Shown here: positions 16,623 to 26,380 of the stretch, one piece after another | Position numbering within the stretch: the stretch's first letter is position 1 | Layout of the letters: every line of letters starts with the position of its first letter | Assembly (NCBI GenBank): GCA_019090895.1 | Contig: JAHRVB010000239.1 | Location: forward strand, 1 to 44,546 | Source of the DNA: Kangiellaceae bacterium | GTDB taxonomy: Bacteria > Pseudomonadota > Gammaproteobacteria > Enterobacterales > Kangiellaceae | Direction of reading: 5' to 3' | DNA: 44,546 nucleotides | Notes under the pieces: model-generated | Database searches by the model: none | The model's input: the letters and a program-made list of their open reading frames with translations, nothing else | Told to the model about the DNA's origin: nothing | Position numbers and translations under genes: made by a program

Positions 16623-17696
16623 ATGAATGATTTAAACAAGAGTTGGCAGGATTTTTGTTCAAATGGCGATTTTTTGAACTTTACTCGAACCTGGGAAACT
16701 GGCAGTGAAGAGTCTTTTGAAAGCAGCTTAAGTAATGGTCTAAAAATTCGACTGTACGATATTGGTATTCTGCAGATTATTCCGAAATCCCCTAGTGCTA
16801 GCTACGTTCTTATTTCAAGCGGAGTTCACGGCAACGAAACAGCGCCTATTGAAATTGTCGACAAAATGGTTAAAGACATTTGGGCCGATAAACTCGAAGT
16901 CAAAGTTAACTTAATGTTCATTATTGGTAATCCTCCGGCTATGAACATCAGTAAACGATTTAAGATTCAGAACTTAAACCGTTTGTTTTCTGGGCGTTAT
17001 CAATCTATTGTCAATAACGACAGTAAGCCTGATTATGAATGTGAACGCGCTAGGATTATAGAGCAATCTGTTACCGATTTTTTTACTGTTACTCTCGACC
17101 AGAAAACAGAAAAAATAATCAATCCGATTCGCTACCATTTTGATTTACACACAGCAATACGACCTTCAAAACATGAGAAATTTGTTGTCTACCCTTATTT
17201 GGACGAACGCCCTTGGGACAAAAACCATATCGCCTTTTTTGGCGGTTCTGACATCACAACGGTATTATTGGGAAATCAACCAGCCGGTACATTTAGTTAT
17301 TATTCGAGCAACCGTTTTAACGCTCTTTCCGCGACTGTAGAGCTTGGAAAGGTCATGCCTTTTGGCGAAAATGATATGAACAGCTTTATTGGAATCGACT
17401 CCAACTTAAGACGCTTAATTCGAGATGAAGCGCCAGTAATAAAACCATTCAATAACACGGATTACAAAGTCTTCGAAGTCAAACAAGATATTATCAAAAC
17501 CAATGATGACTTTAAGCTATTACTCGGCGATGATGTAAAGAACTTTACTTCATTCGACAAAGGAACACTTCTAGCATCCGACGGCAATGATGAGAGCTAT
17601 ACCGTAGAAAAAGACGGAGAAGCCATTGTGTTTCCCAATAATAATGTCCCTGTTGGGCAAAGGGTTGGGGTATTGTTGCAACCCGTTAAGCTATAG
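16623..17696 (+). CDS. AstE/aspartoacylase-family deacylase (succinylglutamate desuccinylase-like)
   Basis: 357 residues. Zinc carboxypeptidase-like fold of the AstE/AspA family. ISSGVHGNETAP supplies His69 and Glu72, YHFDLHTAIRPSKHEKF supplies His176, and SATVELGKV supplies the likely catalytic Glu240. In the arginine succinyltransferase pathway AstE hydrolyses N-succinylglutamate. Here no other ast genes are present and the gene lies directly before argC and argB, about 100 bases upstream. It may instead remove the acyl group from an arginine-biosynthesis intermediate. Length fits AstE. Confidence 0.87.
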   Translation: MNDLNKSWQDFCSNGDFLNFTRTWETGSEESFESSLSNGLKIRLYDIGILQIIPKSPSASYVLISSGVHGNETAPIEIVDKMVKDIWADKLEVKVNLMFIIGNPPAMNISKRFKIQNLNRLFSGRYQSIVNNDSKPDYECERARIIEQSVTDFFTVTLDQKTEKIINPIRYHFDLHTAIRPSKHEKFVVYPYLDERPWDKNHIAFFGGSDITTVLLGNQPAGTFSYYSSNRFNALSATVELGKVMPFGENDMNSFIGIDSNLRRLIRDEAPVIKPFNNTDYKVFEVKQDIIKTNDDFKLLLGDDVKNFTSFDKGTLLASDGNDESYTVEKDGEAIVFPNNNVPVGQRVGVLLQPVKL

Positions 17697-17797
17697 CGCT
17701 TACGATTATGAATTTTGTTTAATCGATTTAAACCCAATACGAAAATTACAGACCACTCAATTTTTAATAATGCAAATCCATTAGAAGGTGAATCATT

Positions 17798-18856
17798 ATG
17801 AGCAAAACTAAAGTATCAATCATTGGCGGTGCAGGTTACGGCGCAGCAGAAATTCTTCGGCACTTGCTTGTTCGAGACGATGTCGAAGTATTAAGAGTGT
17901 CCAGTAAAGACTACATCGGTCAATCCGTTAGTCAGGTTCACCGTAATCTTCCGGGATTCGATGATATAAAAATGCAAGATATTACTCCAAAAGAATGTGT
18001 TGAAGGTGCAGATATTGTGTTCCTTGCAATGCCTCATATTATTACAGCAAAAGTCGCGATGGAATTGTTTGACGTCGACGTTCGAATTATCGATTTATCC
18101 GGTGATTTCCGATTAGACAATCTAACAGACTACACCCGCGATTATGCGCCAGAACACTCCTGTGCTGATCGTCTAGGAACTTTTGTTTATGGTATGCCAG
18201 AACTCAATAGTGATGCAATCAAAACAGCAAAACACGTTGCTAGTCCAGGTTGTTTCGCCACTGGTATTGCTATGGGATTATTACCTCTAGCCAATGCTGG
18301 TTTGCTGTCTAATACCAATGTGAGAACCGTTGCTATGACTGGCTCTTCAGGTTCTGGAGTCAAGCCTCAAGCAGGTACACATCACGCAGTCCGAGTTAAT
18401 AATTTAAAAGCTTACAAATCCCTCCATCATCAGCATCGAGCAGAGATTGTACAGACATTAAGCAAAGCCGGTGGGTCAGCAATTTCATTAGATTTTGTTC
18501 CAGTATCCGCACCCTTGGTGAGAGGCATTCTTGCGGTATCCCAACTTGACTTGGCTGAAGGACAGGATCAACAAAGCATCCAATCGGTTTATGAAAACTA
18601 CTATGCTGATCATTTATTAACGAGTGTACGTCCTAAAGGAGCCGCGGCAGAAGTGGTCGCCGTTTCTGGAACAGCAAGAGTTGAAATTAGCATCGAGACC
18701 CGAGTAGACGAAGATACTGGCACTAGAACATTGTGCATTACTAGTGCGATCGACAATCTTATCAAAGGTGGCGCAGGACAAGCGGTTCAATGCTTTAATT
18801 TGATGACAGGAAAACCAGCGCACTTTGGATTAGATAACCCTGGACTATGGCCATAA
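17798..18856 (+). CDS. argC: N-acetyl-gamma-glutamyl-phosphate reductase
   Basis: 352 residues. The NADP-binding N-terminus is VSIIGGAGYGAAEILRHLL, with SSKDYIGQSVSQVHRNLPGF, DLSGDFRL, the catalytic cysteine in VASPGCFATGIA, and C-terminal IKGGAGQAVQCFNLM. It reduces acetylglutamyl phosphate to the semialdehyde, the third step of arginine biosynthesis. AAGGTG lies well placed before the ATG. The N-terminal SxxYxGxxVxxVHxNL pattern is of the long ArgC/LysY type, but no LysW-type carrier gene is nearby, so arginine is favoured. It is followed by argB. Confidence 0.93.
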   Translation: MSKTKVSIIGGAGYGAAEILRHLLVRDDVEVLRVSSKDYIGQSVSQVHRNLPGFDDIKMQDITPKECVEGADIVFLAMPHIITAKVAMELFDVDVRIIDLSGDFRLDNLTDYTRDYAPEHSCADRLGTFVYGMPELNSDAIKTAKHVASPGCFATGIAMGLLPLANAGLLSNTNVRTVAMTGSSGSGVKPQAGTHHAVRVNNLKAYKSLHHQHRAEIVQTLSKAGGSAISLDFVPVSAPLVRGILAVSQLDLAEGQDQQSIQSVYENYYADHLLTSVRPKGAAAEVVAVSGTARVEISIETRVDEDTGTRTLCITSAIDNLIKGGAGQAVQCFNLMTGKPAHFGLDNPGLWP

Positions 18857-18890
18857 ACCATTTCGATTAAATAAGAGATTAGCATTAAAC

Positions 18891-18916
18891 GGTAGCTCAT
18901 CATTGATTGAGCTACC
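18891..18916 (+). other. Hairpin between argC and argB
   Basis: GGTAGCTCA (18891-18899) and TGAGCTACC (18908-18916) form a perfect 9-bp stem with an 8-base loop, with no T tract after it. It may be an mRNA processing or stability element, or a weak attenuator. Confidence 0.5.
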
Positions 18917-18961
18917 CGATCCAGCCTATTCCCACTTTATGCAGCCATCGAGAGATCGGAA

Positions 18962-19801
18962 ATGAACCTATCAAATATTGAAAGAAAAATTGCGGTCATT
19001 AAAGTGGGCGGCGATGTTCTGCTAGACCCTAAAGAAAGTGGTGGACTAGCGAGCAATCTCAAAGACTTGCATGCTGATGGTTGGTCTATAGTCGTTCTTC
19101 ATGGTGGTGGACCTCAAGTTAATCGATTACAAACGTGTCACGGATTAACACCGAATAAAGTCGCGGGAAGACGAATCACTTCGGTAGAGGATTTGTTAGT
19201 GGTAAAACAGGCGATTGTGGGCGAAGTAAACGTCGACCTGGTATCAATACTCAGCCAATTTGATTTACCAGCCTTTGGTTGTCATGGTGCTTCAGCTGGA
19301 TTGATTAAGGCGACTAAACGCCCTCCCGTTATAGTATCGGGTGGTGGTGATAAACCCATCGACTTTGGACAAGTTGGAGATGTCACCCAAGTTAATGACA
19401 CCCTATTACAAGGACTATTAGATTTAGATGTTATCCCAGTGATTGCAACGTTAGGGATCTCCGATGATGCTGAAATATTTAATATTAATGCCGATACTAC
19501 AGTAGTACAAATCGCAAAAGCATTAAAAGCCAAGTTACTCTTGCTGACGACTCAAGTTGGTGGTGTATTCAAAGAGTTAAGTGATCCCAAATCAAGAATT
19601 TCTGAAGTTAATAGAGCTCAAGCGAAGCAGCTTATTGATCAACAAATTATTCAAGGCGGCATGATCCCAAAGGTCGAAGAGGCAATGACTTTACTTAGCG
19701 AGGGTGTTGAAACCATCGCAATAGTCAGTGGCAGGTCTCAAGGAGCGTTTAAGGCTGTCGCTGAAGGTACCGGCGAGTTCGGTACTCGAATAGTTGCCTA
19801 A
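18962..19801 (+). CDS. argB: Acetylglutamate kinase
   Basis: 279 residues. Amino acid kinase fold: IAVIKVGGDVLLDP, VVLHGGGPQVNRLQ (phosphate loop), GRRITSVEDLLVVKQAIVGEVNVDLV, FNINADTTVVQIAKALKAKLLLLTTQVGGV, GGMIPKVEEAMTLL and the C-terminus FGTRIVA. It phosphorylates N-acetylglutamate, the step before ArgC. It is slightly longer than the E. coli enzyme and carries KRPPVIVSGGG, a variant of the substrate loop. It lies 105 bases after argC in the same direction, with a hairpin in between. No N-terminal arginine-sensing helix is evident. Confidence 0.92.
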   Translation: MNLSNIERKIAVIKVGGDVLLDPKESGGLASNLKDLHADGWSIVVLHGGGPQVNRLQTCHGLTPNKVAGRRITSVEDLLVVKQAIVGEVNVDLVSILSQFDLPAFGCHGASAGLIKATKRPPVIVSGGGDKPIDFGQVGDVTQVNDTLLQGLLDLDVIPVIATLGISDDAEIFNINADTTVVQIAKALKAKLLLLTTQVGGVFKELSDPKSRISEVNRAQAKQLIDQQIIQGGMIPKVEEAMTLLSEGVETIAIVSGRSQGAFKAVAEGTGEFGTRIVA

Positions 19802-19813
19802 GTCACTTCCTAA

Positions 19814-20716
19814 TTAGTTACGTGCCAACGACTTTTTAAATTGAGCACTGATCGGTTTAATCAGATACAAGGCCAAACCGATCCAAATTAACATAAAGCT
19901 CAACAGTTGCTCAGAACTCAGTGGTTCGCCATAAACTTGAGTAGCAAGTAGGAAAGTTATCGATGGTGCGATAAATTGCAAGAATCCCATGGCGCTAAGT
20001 GGTATTTTTTTAGCCGCAATCGCGAAGATGATCAAAGGAACAGCGGTAATAATTCCGCCCGCAATCAATAAGACATCGGTGTTAGTGGAATGATGCAAAA
20101 ATACTGCTTGGTTAGCTACCAATGTCCAAATTATATAACCGCCCGCAAAGGGTAACGCCAGTGTTGTTTCTACCAAAAACCCGTTCAGAGCATCCACCTG
20201 CAATTGTTTTTTAATAAAGCCATAAATTGCAAAACTAGTCGCTAGACTGAGGGCAATCCACGGCACCTCTCCATAATTGAATATCTGATTCGCAACTCCC
20301 AAAACCACACAGCCTACCGCAGCCCATTGCAGCTTATCCAACCGCTCGCCGAGCAATAGGACGCCCATTACAATGGACATGATCGGATTAATAAAATAGC
20401 CCAAACTAGTGGATAAAATTTGTTCGTGAGTAACCGCCCAAGTAAAGATAAACCAGTTGCACGAAATCAATACCGTACTGGCAATTAGTCCCAGTAATAA
20501 CTTTTTGTTGGCTAAAATTGTAAATAGCTCAATTCTCTTCTTGACCATAAACATCATCACTAAAGCAACAGGAATACTCCATGCCACTCGATGGGCAAGA
20601 ATTTCAAGCGCGCTAACATGAGTAACAAACTTAAAATAAATGGGCGCGAGTCCCCACCAAATAAAAGCACTGAAGGCAAAGATCCAGCCGGATAATTCTG
20701 TTCGAGAAGTTGTCAT
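19814..20716 (-). CDS. rarD: RarD-type EamA transporter
   Basis: 300 residues, about ten membrane helices in two EamA repeats. The RarD start is GWIFAFSAFIWWGLAPIYFKFVTHVSALEILAHRVAWSIP, followed by NWFIFTWAVTHEQILSTSLGYFINPIMSIVMGVLLLGERLDKLQWAAV and a C-terminal SMLIWIGLALYLIKP-like helix. It is an inner-membrane drug/metabolite exporter family member; the substrate is unknown (the name comes from chloramphenicol sensitivity). It is next to yigI as in E. coli, although separated by 185 bases. The ATG at 20716 is preferred. Confidence 0.92.
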   Translation of the reverse strand: MTTSRTELSGWIFAFSAFIWWGLAPIYFKFVTHVSALEILAHRVAWSIPVALVMMFMVKKRIELFTILANKKLLLGLIASTVLISCNWFIFTWAVTHEQILSTSLGYFINPIMSIVMGVLLLGERLDKLQWAAVGCVVLGVANQIFNYGEVPWIALSLATSFAIYGFIKKQLQVDALNGFLVETTLALPFAGGYIIWTLVANQAVFLHHSTNTDVLLIAGGIITAVPLIIFAIAAKKIPLSAMGFLQFIAPSITFLLATQVYGEPLSSEQLLSFMLIWIGLALYLIKPISAQFKKSLARN

Positions 20717-20901
20717 AGTAATTCTTTGTGGAGGTCGCGTTAGATCGTTGGCCGTTCGATTTAAAAAAGGTAAAAACCAGTAACAATGGAGCTAATATTT
20801 TTACCTTAATAAGCAAAAGGAAGATAATTAGCTTTATATATTGTATTTAGGAAGAAGTCTAATAGCCAATAGGAATCAAGACTATAAACTAACCCGCCCA
20901 A

Positions 20902-21369
20902 TCATCCCATCATATAAGTGCCAGTGCCTAAAGCGATGAGTGTATCATCTTCACTGTGTAATTCCATTCGCACTACGGCGACCTTTCGGCCACTGCGTAA
21001 GAGTCTGGCCTGGGCGTAAAATGCATCACCTCGTCCCGGCCGAACATAATCAACACGTAAATCGATAGTTCCAATACGGGAGAGGCGCTTTCCGAGCTCT
21101 TCTTCGTCGGCTTCTGGATATTTCTCCATCATACCCACGGCTGCCATCGCGCCGCCCACTACATCTAATGCCGTAGCTGTCACGCCACCATGAAGAATTT
21201 TTTGGATGAAATTACCAATAAGTTCAGGTTTGTTTTGGAAACTAATTCGACAACCATCCACCGACAATTGGTCAAACTTGAAACCGATGACATTATGAAA
21301 AGGCACGTGATTACTAAATACCTCGGCAATTCTTGCCATTACTTTTTGTCGTTCTTGCTCGTTTGCCAT
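20902..21369 (-). CDS. yigI: YigI-like acyl-CoA thioesterase, hotdog fold
   Basis: 155 residues. Single hotdog domain of the PaaI/YigI group: VPFHNVIGFKFDQLSVDGCRISFQNKPELIGN, the catalytic helix LHGGVTATALDVVGGAMAAV, and LRVDYVRPGRGDAFYAQARLLRSGRKVAVVRMEL. Family members hydrolyse acyl-CoA thioesters in the cytoplasm. The rarD - yigI pairing matches E. coli, which supports the name. Start ATG 21369; no strong ribosome site seen. Confidence 0.88.
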   Translation of the reverse strand: MANEQERQKVMARIAEVFSNHVPFHNVIGFKFDQLSVDGCRISFQNKPELIGNFIQKILHGGVTATALDVVGGAMAAVGMMEKYPEADEEELGKRLSRIGTIDLRVDYVRPGRGDAFYAQARLLRSGRKVAVVRMELHSEDDTLIALGTGTYMMG

Positions 21370-21574
21370 TTTGCCTTACGCCCCAGATAGTGAGAGTGCT
21401 TATTGTTAATCCTACCATTTCAATCGTCATTCTAACCAATATCATCAGCACTAACCACTGTTAACAAAATTACTATCACTTTAATATCAACAAGTTAGCA
21501 ATATTAACTTTACTGAGATAGCTGGCTTATAAATTGCTTTATTAACTATTGGAATCTAAATGAGAGAAAATTGA

Positions 21575-22954
21575 ATGCCTGAAAATGCCTCTAGGTCAAA
21601 ATCATCAAAGATAAATTCAATCCGCCATGTATGCATGTACGCTTTGCCGATATTGCTGAGTATCACTTCAGTCATCTATTTTTATTTCCCCCTCGTTAGC
21701 TATGGAGAGGTGTTTTATACCATCGCGTTGACAGCGAATATTGGCTATTTTACTAATTACATTGCTATAAAAATGCTTTTTAAACCTCATTACAAGACAG
21801 CCTTTGGTAGACAGGGCTTAATCCCAAAGAATCAAGATAAATTAGCTGAAAGCTTATCGCAGACTCTAATTGATAATTTTCTATCCAAAGAGCAATGGAA
21901 TGAATACCTCCTTCATTCTGACCTCGTCAACAAAGTACTGGCGGAGGCTAAAGATGGCTCATACTCATGGCTATCGAAAAAACAAAACATAACCAAAATA
22001 AATTCATTCATTGAGCAGTTATTAAAAGACAATGAAGATTCTGTTAACGATTACTTTAATCAACTGCAACAACAGCTCGTAGACGACTTCTCAGGGCAAT
22101 TAGACCTGCAACAACTGCTATCGCAAGGATTCGAATGGTTGGAAGAGCAATTAGAGGCTAATCCCGAGAAAATGCAATCGATGATCGAACCGATTATTCG
22201 CACGATTGCCGGAAACATCCCACGAATAGCGGACGGTCTTTCGACAGCCCTTGATGCTCATATCGAAGAACAAGATACCATAAAACGCGGCATTGCCAAG
22301 ATGGCGAAATGGTCTGCCGATTTTGACAATGAAGATATCAAGCGATATTTATTCAGATTGGTTGCTAGCTTTGAATTTCGCGAGACTTTGTTCGAGGGGT
22401 TACAATCACTTATTTCTGAGTATAAAGATAAGTCAATCGTTAATTTCAACGATGAACAACCATCCAACGAATCTAGTCAATCGACATTACCCACAATGCT
22501 CGGTAAATTGGTTGCAAACAAACTATCAGAACTAAATTGGACCGAGCTGATTATTACACAACTTTGCACATCTGATATTATCGCCGATGAAAATGAAAGT
22601 AGGCTTAAGTATTTAACTCTCACTTGTCATCGATTACTTTTCGACAAAATAGAATCGGAACTTTCCGATGGTCTGTTACACAACTGGCTCATTGAGGAAC
22701 TCGTTTCTCTCATTGAAAAACTCGACCTTCGTCAAATGGTAAAGGAAAAAGCGAAGACATTTTCACCCGAAAAAATGGAAAATATTTTTCAAAAAATGAT
22801 CAGCGAACAACTAATCTTTATAGAATTACTCGGCGCGTTATTAGGAGCGTTATCTGGTTTGGCATTGGTTGATATTCGATTATTCTTAGGATTGTCTGGG
22901 CTATTAGGTAGTTACTTCTTAGCTGATTATATGATTACAAAACAGTCTCATTGA
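21575..22954 (+). CDS. DUF445 family membrane protein
   Basis: 459 residues. An N-terminal membrane helix (about 21-40), then AIKMLFKPHYKTAFGRQGLIPKNQDKLAESLSQTLIDNFL, which is the DUF445 signature, then a long helical soluble region. A C-terminal hydrophobic hairpin (FIELLGALLGALSGLALVDIRLFLGLSGLLGSYFL) ends the protein. It is an inner-membrane protein family of unknown function. It stands alone, convergent with the peptidase gene. Confidence 0.87.
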   Translation: MPENASRSKSSKINSIRHVCMYALPILLSITSVIYFYFPLVSYGEVFYTIALTANIGYFTNYIAIKMLFKPHYKTAFGRQGLIPKNQDKLAESLSQTLIDNFLSKEQWNEYLLHSDLVNKVLAEAKDGSYSWLSKKQNITKINSFIEQLLKDNEDSVNDYFNQLQQQLVDDFSGQLDLQQLLSQGFEWLEEQLEANPEKMQSMIEPIIRTIAGNIPRIADGLSTALDAHIEEQDTIKRGIAKMAKWSADFDNEDIKRYLFRLVASFEFRETLFEGLQSLISEYKDKSIVNFNDEQPSNESSQSTLPTMLGKLVANKLSELNWTELIITQLCTSDIIADENESRLKYLTLTCHRLLFDKIESELSDGLLHNWLIEELVSLIEKLDLRQMVKEKAKTFSPEKMENIFQKMISEQLIFIELLGALLGALSGLALVDIRLFLGLSGLLGSYFLADYMITKQSH

Positions 22955-23073
22955 GAGTCAATTTAGTCGAATAAGACTAGACTAGTTTAACACGCTCGAT
23001 CCGACGAACAATTAGCTTGTCGGACCGAATAGTTATAATTTATTACAACTAGAATAGACTCGATTGCGCTCTA

Positions 23074-26000
23074 CTAACAGAGCGTCCAAATATAGATTCT
23101 AACTGTTTGCGAGCGCTCATTTGCGTCGCTATCCGTTGCAGTTAACGTCACCTCATGCCACACACCAAAACACGAGTCGGAGTATAGTCTGACCGTCGCG
23201 TTGGTTCCTGTTGCCAAAATAGAGTCTTGTATACCAGTTTGGTCAGTGCTCCAAACCAATGCGACTCCTGAGAGGGCTCCATCTTCATTATCACTTGCCG
23301 AACCGGTAACACTGACATCGGTATACCATTGTGCTCTAACGTCGTCGAATCCGTTGTAAACGTATTGGTTATCAGATGTACCACTATCAGTAGCGGGGTC
23401 AACAATGGTCACACTGGGTGGGTTGTCACTACAACCATCAATGGATAATTCAATGGTCTGTTCGTCCGTCAATCCTTCCTCATCCGTTGCTCTAGCCGTG
23501 ACCAAAAAACCGCCACTAACAAAGGCATAGTCCACATCTTTTCCGGTACCAATGGAAGTGAAATTGTCTCCTGATAAATTAGTGACATGCCAACTCACTG
23601 ATTCATCGGGTAACGTAAATCCAGGCACTGTATTTAAATCAATAACGGTCGACTTGAAATTAATTAATTCATCTGCGCAAAAACTGTCGCCGTTGCTAGG
23701 TTGGGTAATATCAATACTCGGTGCATCATTGGTTATGGTTAATTGGAGAGTTTCCTCTACCGCTTCATGTTCGCTGAAACCATCATCAATGGTGACTGTA
23801 ATTTGGTGCGTTCCGAAACTGAGATCATTACGATTAAATGAAGCAGTATTTCCAATTTCGCCATCTAAATCACTCGTCCATACAATCGTCACTGTCTCGC
23901 CATCAATATCACTCACCTCTGCTCTAAACTCAACATTTTGGCTGCCACGCGGAATACTAGCTCCGTTACTTGGTGACGTCACGGTTAAATCAGGTAAACT
24001 ATTCGATTGGCGAATGGCAATAAATCCTCGGGTGACTTCTTCACTATCCGTTGGCTTTTGAACTAATTCACCACTAAAAATACCTAATTCCTTTGTGAAC
24101 AAATAACCGGTAAAATTTTGGTAGTCAAAGACATCTTCATTAACATTAAAGGTAATTCGACGGTTTCCTTCCGATAGAACCGCTGAAACTTCTTCTTCAT
24201 AAGTGAAATTAGATACCTTTCCGTAAACTATTCCGAGGTCGTTGTCTACCGAATGGAACTTAGCTCGAGAGTCACCAATCAACCATGTACCAATATAGGA
24301 TTCTGCCGACAATGGTGATTCGCCGGCAGTATTTGAATAATATTCGTCGCGACTACCCGCAAACTCATCTAATCTTGTTGCGTAAAATCCATATACCTCT
24401 CCATCATCTGCATCAAGCATGGTACCGGCAATATGGTAGTGGTCTCTCTCAGCAAATATACTAAAGTATCGAAAATAAGCGTCAAACCGATGCCCCTGCA
24501 AGCCTTCATAATCTAAATTGGGTTCGTTTTCATCAAAATAGAATCTGAAGCGATCTCCAAAGAATTGACCGTTCACTCGATAGACAGATCCGTCTTCAGC
24601 GTAATAAGCTCCAATGCGATTGTCGTCTCGGCCATTAAGGGATTGATAGCTACCAGGCAAGCGGGTAATGTCTAGCTCTCCTCGAAGCCCATCCATATTT
24701 ATATGCCAGCGGCCAATAAATCGTTGAGGCATATCGTTAGAATCAGGCGATTCATAATCTTCTTTTATTCTATTGATAAACGAAGCATCGGAAACCAGAC
24801 CTTCAGTTACCCAGTCGTAACTCCATTTCTCAAAGTCTGTACTACTCCAGCTATTCTTGACTAAAAAAATTCTTTCTTCATCGTCGTAACCAATAAACAC
24901 AACGCCATGGCTACTAGTTAGATTTTCGGAGGGGTCCATAATACCATTTCCCGGTGTAGGGTCCGTCGCCAATCTAACTTGAACAATCAGCTCGTAGGAA
25001 CGTGAAATGAGTTCTTTATAAATTTCTAGATTATTAAGCTCACCTGGTATTACTCTGGCGTAGGATTCAATTCCATATTTTGCTCTATAACTTGCATTAA
25101 TTGGTAATGCAATATGTTCAAAATCTGACGGAATATTATAATTGACTTCATGAGCACTCAAATTAATATCGTTAACGTCTTTTTGCAAAATATTATCGTT
25201 ACGAAAGTTCATTAACGGGTTATCACCGTCTTGTCTAGTATTTCCAAAATTTGCAAGTCCGACATACTTATGACTTTCTTCAGTTGGTACCCGATAACCA
25301 GCATGGAGTAAATGAAGCAGGTAACTGACACTACTTCCGGCCCAAAACCCGAGCTGGTTTTCTCTATAAGGCACCTGAGGATTATCGCGAATAATAGAGA
25401 CATTTTTTTGCATATGATTGACAAACTGCTCGGATAGGTCGAGCTCCAAGTCAAACTGTCTTTTATAAGCAGCTTCTAATGCCGCAACCACTGCGAAAGA
25501 AACGCAAGTATTACGGCTAAGCTGTTTTTTAAAATTAGTTTGGTCGCTAGCTAAACTAAAGCTGCTGGGTGCAACCCAATGAGCATTCTTTACTTCAAAT
25601 TTCGAGTTCATACCAATTTTGTCGGCAAAAAACTCATCAAGATTATCCATGCCTATTTCTTGCTCAGCCGTGATTGGAAATTGCGTATCAAGCTCTCGCC
25701 ATTCATCAAAAGAGTCGAGGAGAACTTTTTCTCCGTTTAACAAGGTTGCTTCAATTAAACCATCGACTTCAATAATATCGATGACTTCAGTGGCATCTGC
25801 AACATTCTCAACGACAACCACCATCCGTGCAATAGTTCTCGCAGCAGCACCTGTTGAATCAGAGACATTGTAAGTAATAGAATAAGTGCCGGGCATTGAT
25901 GTGTCGACATCACTATCAACTATAATTTTTTGAGTTAAATCGCCGTCTTCTGCATCAGTTGCAGTCGCACCTTCGTCAGTGTAATCTTTCCCTACTTCCG

Positions 26001-26145
26001 ATGCCACCTGCGATAATCCAGTAAGAGTTATTTCGGGAGAGCTATTTATTGGCTCTTCAGTTCCTCCTCCTCCGCCACACCCTGCAAAAAAAATTATGAT
26101 AAAAAGGAAAATAGATGACGAAATTAATTTAAAAATGGTATTCAT
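23074..26145 (-). CDS. Papain-like (C1A) lipoprotein with Ig-like domains
   Basis: 1023 residues from ATG 26145, chosen over earlier starts because GGAGAG lies just upstream at about 26150-26155. The lipobox FAGC puts the lipidated Cys at 23, followed by a glycine linker. Next is a DUF5011-type Ig domain (about 34-115), then a C1A-like domain. Gln208 and Cys214 in QLSRNTCVSFA, His413 in SSHGVVFIGYD and Asn431 in VKNSWSS form the papain triad, though the usual CGSCW is NTCVS. A middle domain of unknown type follows, then two to three Ig/PKD-like repeats (LPDLTVTSPSNGASIPRG, APSIDITQPSNGDSF, PPSVTIVDPATD). It is probably a surface protease or protein-binding lipoprotein. The palindrome at 26271-26290 lies just upstream on the other side. 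Confidence 0.88.
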   Translation of the reverse strand: MNTIFKLISSSIFLFIIIFFAGCGGGGGTEEPINSSPEITLTGLSQVASEVGKDYTDEGATATDAEDGDLTQKIIVDSDVDTSMPGTYSITYNVSDSTGAAARTIARMVVVVENVADATEVIDIIEVDGLIEATLLNGEKVLLDSFDEWRELDTQFPITAEQEIGMDNLDEFFADKIGMNSKFEVKNAHWVAPSSFSLASDQTNFKKQLSRNTCVSFAVVAALEAAYKRQFDLELDLSEQFVNHMQKNVSIIRDNPQVPYRENQLGFWAGSSVSYLLHLLHAGYRVPTEESHKYVGLANFGNTRQDGDNPLMNFRNDNILQKDVNDINLSAHEVNYNIPSDFEHIALPINASYRAKYGIESYARVIPGELNNLEIYKELISRSYELIVQVRLATDPTPGNGIMDPSENLTSSHGVVFIGYDDEERIFLVKNSWSSTDFEKWSYDWVTEGLVSDASFINRIKEDYESPDSNDMPQRFIGRWHINMDGLRGELDITRLPGSYQSLNGRDDNRIGAYYAEDGSVYRVNGQFFGDRFRFYFDENEPNLDYEGLQGHRFDAYFRYFSIFAERDHYHIAGTMLDADDGEVYGFYATRLDEFAGSRDEYYSNTAGESPLSAESYIGTWLIGDSRAKFHSVDNDLGIVYGKVSNFTYEEEVSAVLSEGNRRITFNVNEDVFDYQNFTGYLFTKELGIFSGELVQKPTDSEEVTRGFIAIRQSNSLPDLTVTSPSNGASIPRGSQNVEFRAEVSDIDGETVTIVWTSDLDGEIGNTASFNRNDLSFGTHQITVTIDDGFSEHEAVEETLQLTITNDAPSIDITQPSNGDSFCADELINFKSTVIDLNTVPGFTLPDESVSWHVTNLSGDNFTSIGTGKDVDYAFVSGGFLVTARATDEEGLTDEQTIELSIDGCSDNPPSVTIVDPATDSGTSDNQYVYNGFDDVRAQWYTDVSVTGSASDNEDGALSGVALVWSTDQTGIQDSILATGTNATVRLYSDSCFGVWHEVTLTATDSDANERSQTVRIYIWTLC

Positions 26146-26270
26146 TACACTCTCCATGTCAGTTTTAACTCGCAAAGCAGCTTTGTCGCAGTAGTTCGAT
26201 GATGAGTCATCCTAGACAACCACCTTTAGAAATAGGCGTTTAGAATAAATAATCCAGGCCAACTTTCACA

Positions 26271-26290
26271 CCCCCTATTTAGGGGATACC
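26271..26290. promoter_or_regulatory. Palindrome copy 1 (CCCCCTATTTAGGGGATA)
   Basis: CCCCTA (26272-26277) and TAGGGG (26280-26285) separated by TT. A -10-like TACTAA is at 26307-26312, putting the palindrome centre near -40, as for class II activators. The distance to the decayed small-lipoprotein start at 26381 is about 100 bases. It also lies 126 bases upstream of the divergent peptidase gene. The sequence recurs at 27810 and 32216. Confidence 0.75.
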
Positions 26291-26380
26291 CGCAATCATT
26301 CTTCGATACTAAACTCACGGTTTGAAAAATTTAGGCTTCAACTCAGATCGGAGCAATAAGAAGCTTCGAGGATTTTCACT

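Noticed and set aside
17705..17725. ARG-box-like sequence TATGAATTTTGTTTAAT before argC
   Set aside because: Only the left half fits the ArgR consensus and no second box is found at the expected 3-base spacing.
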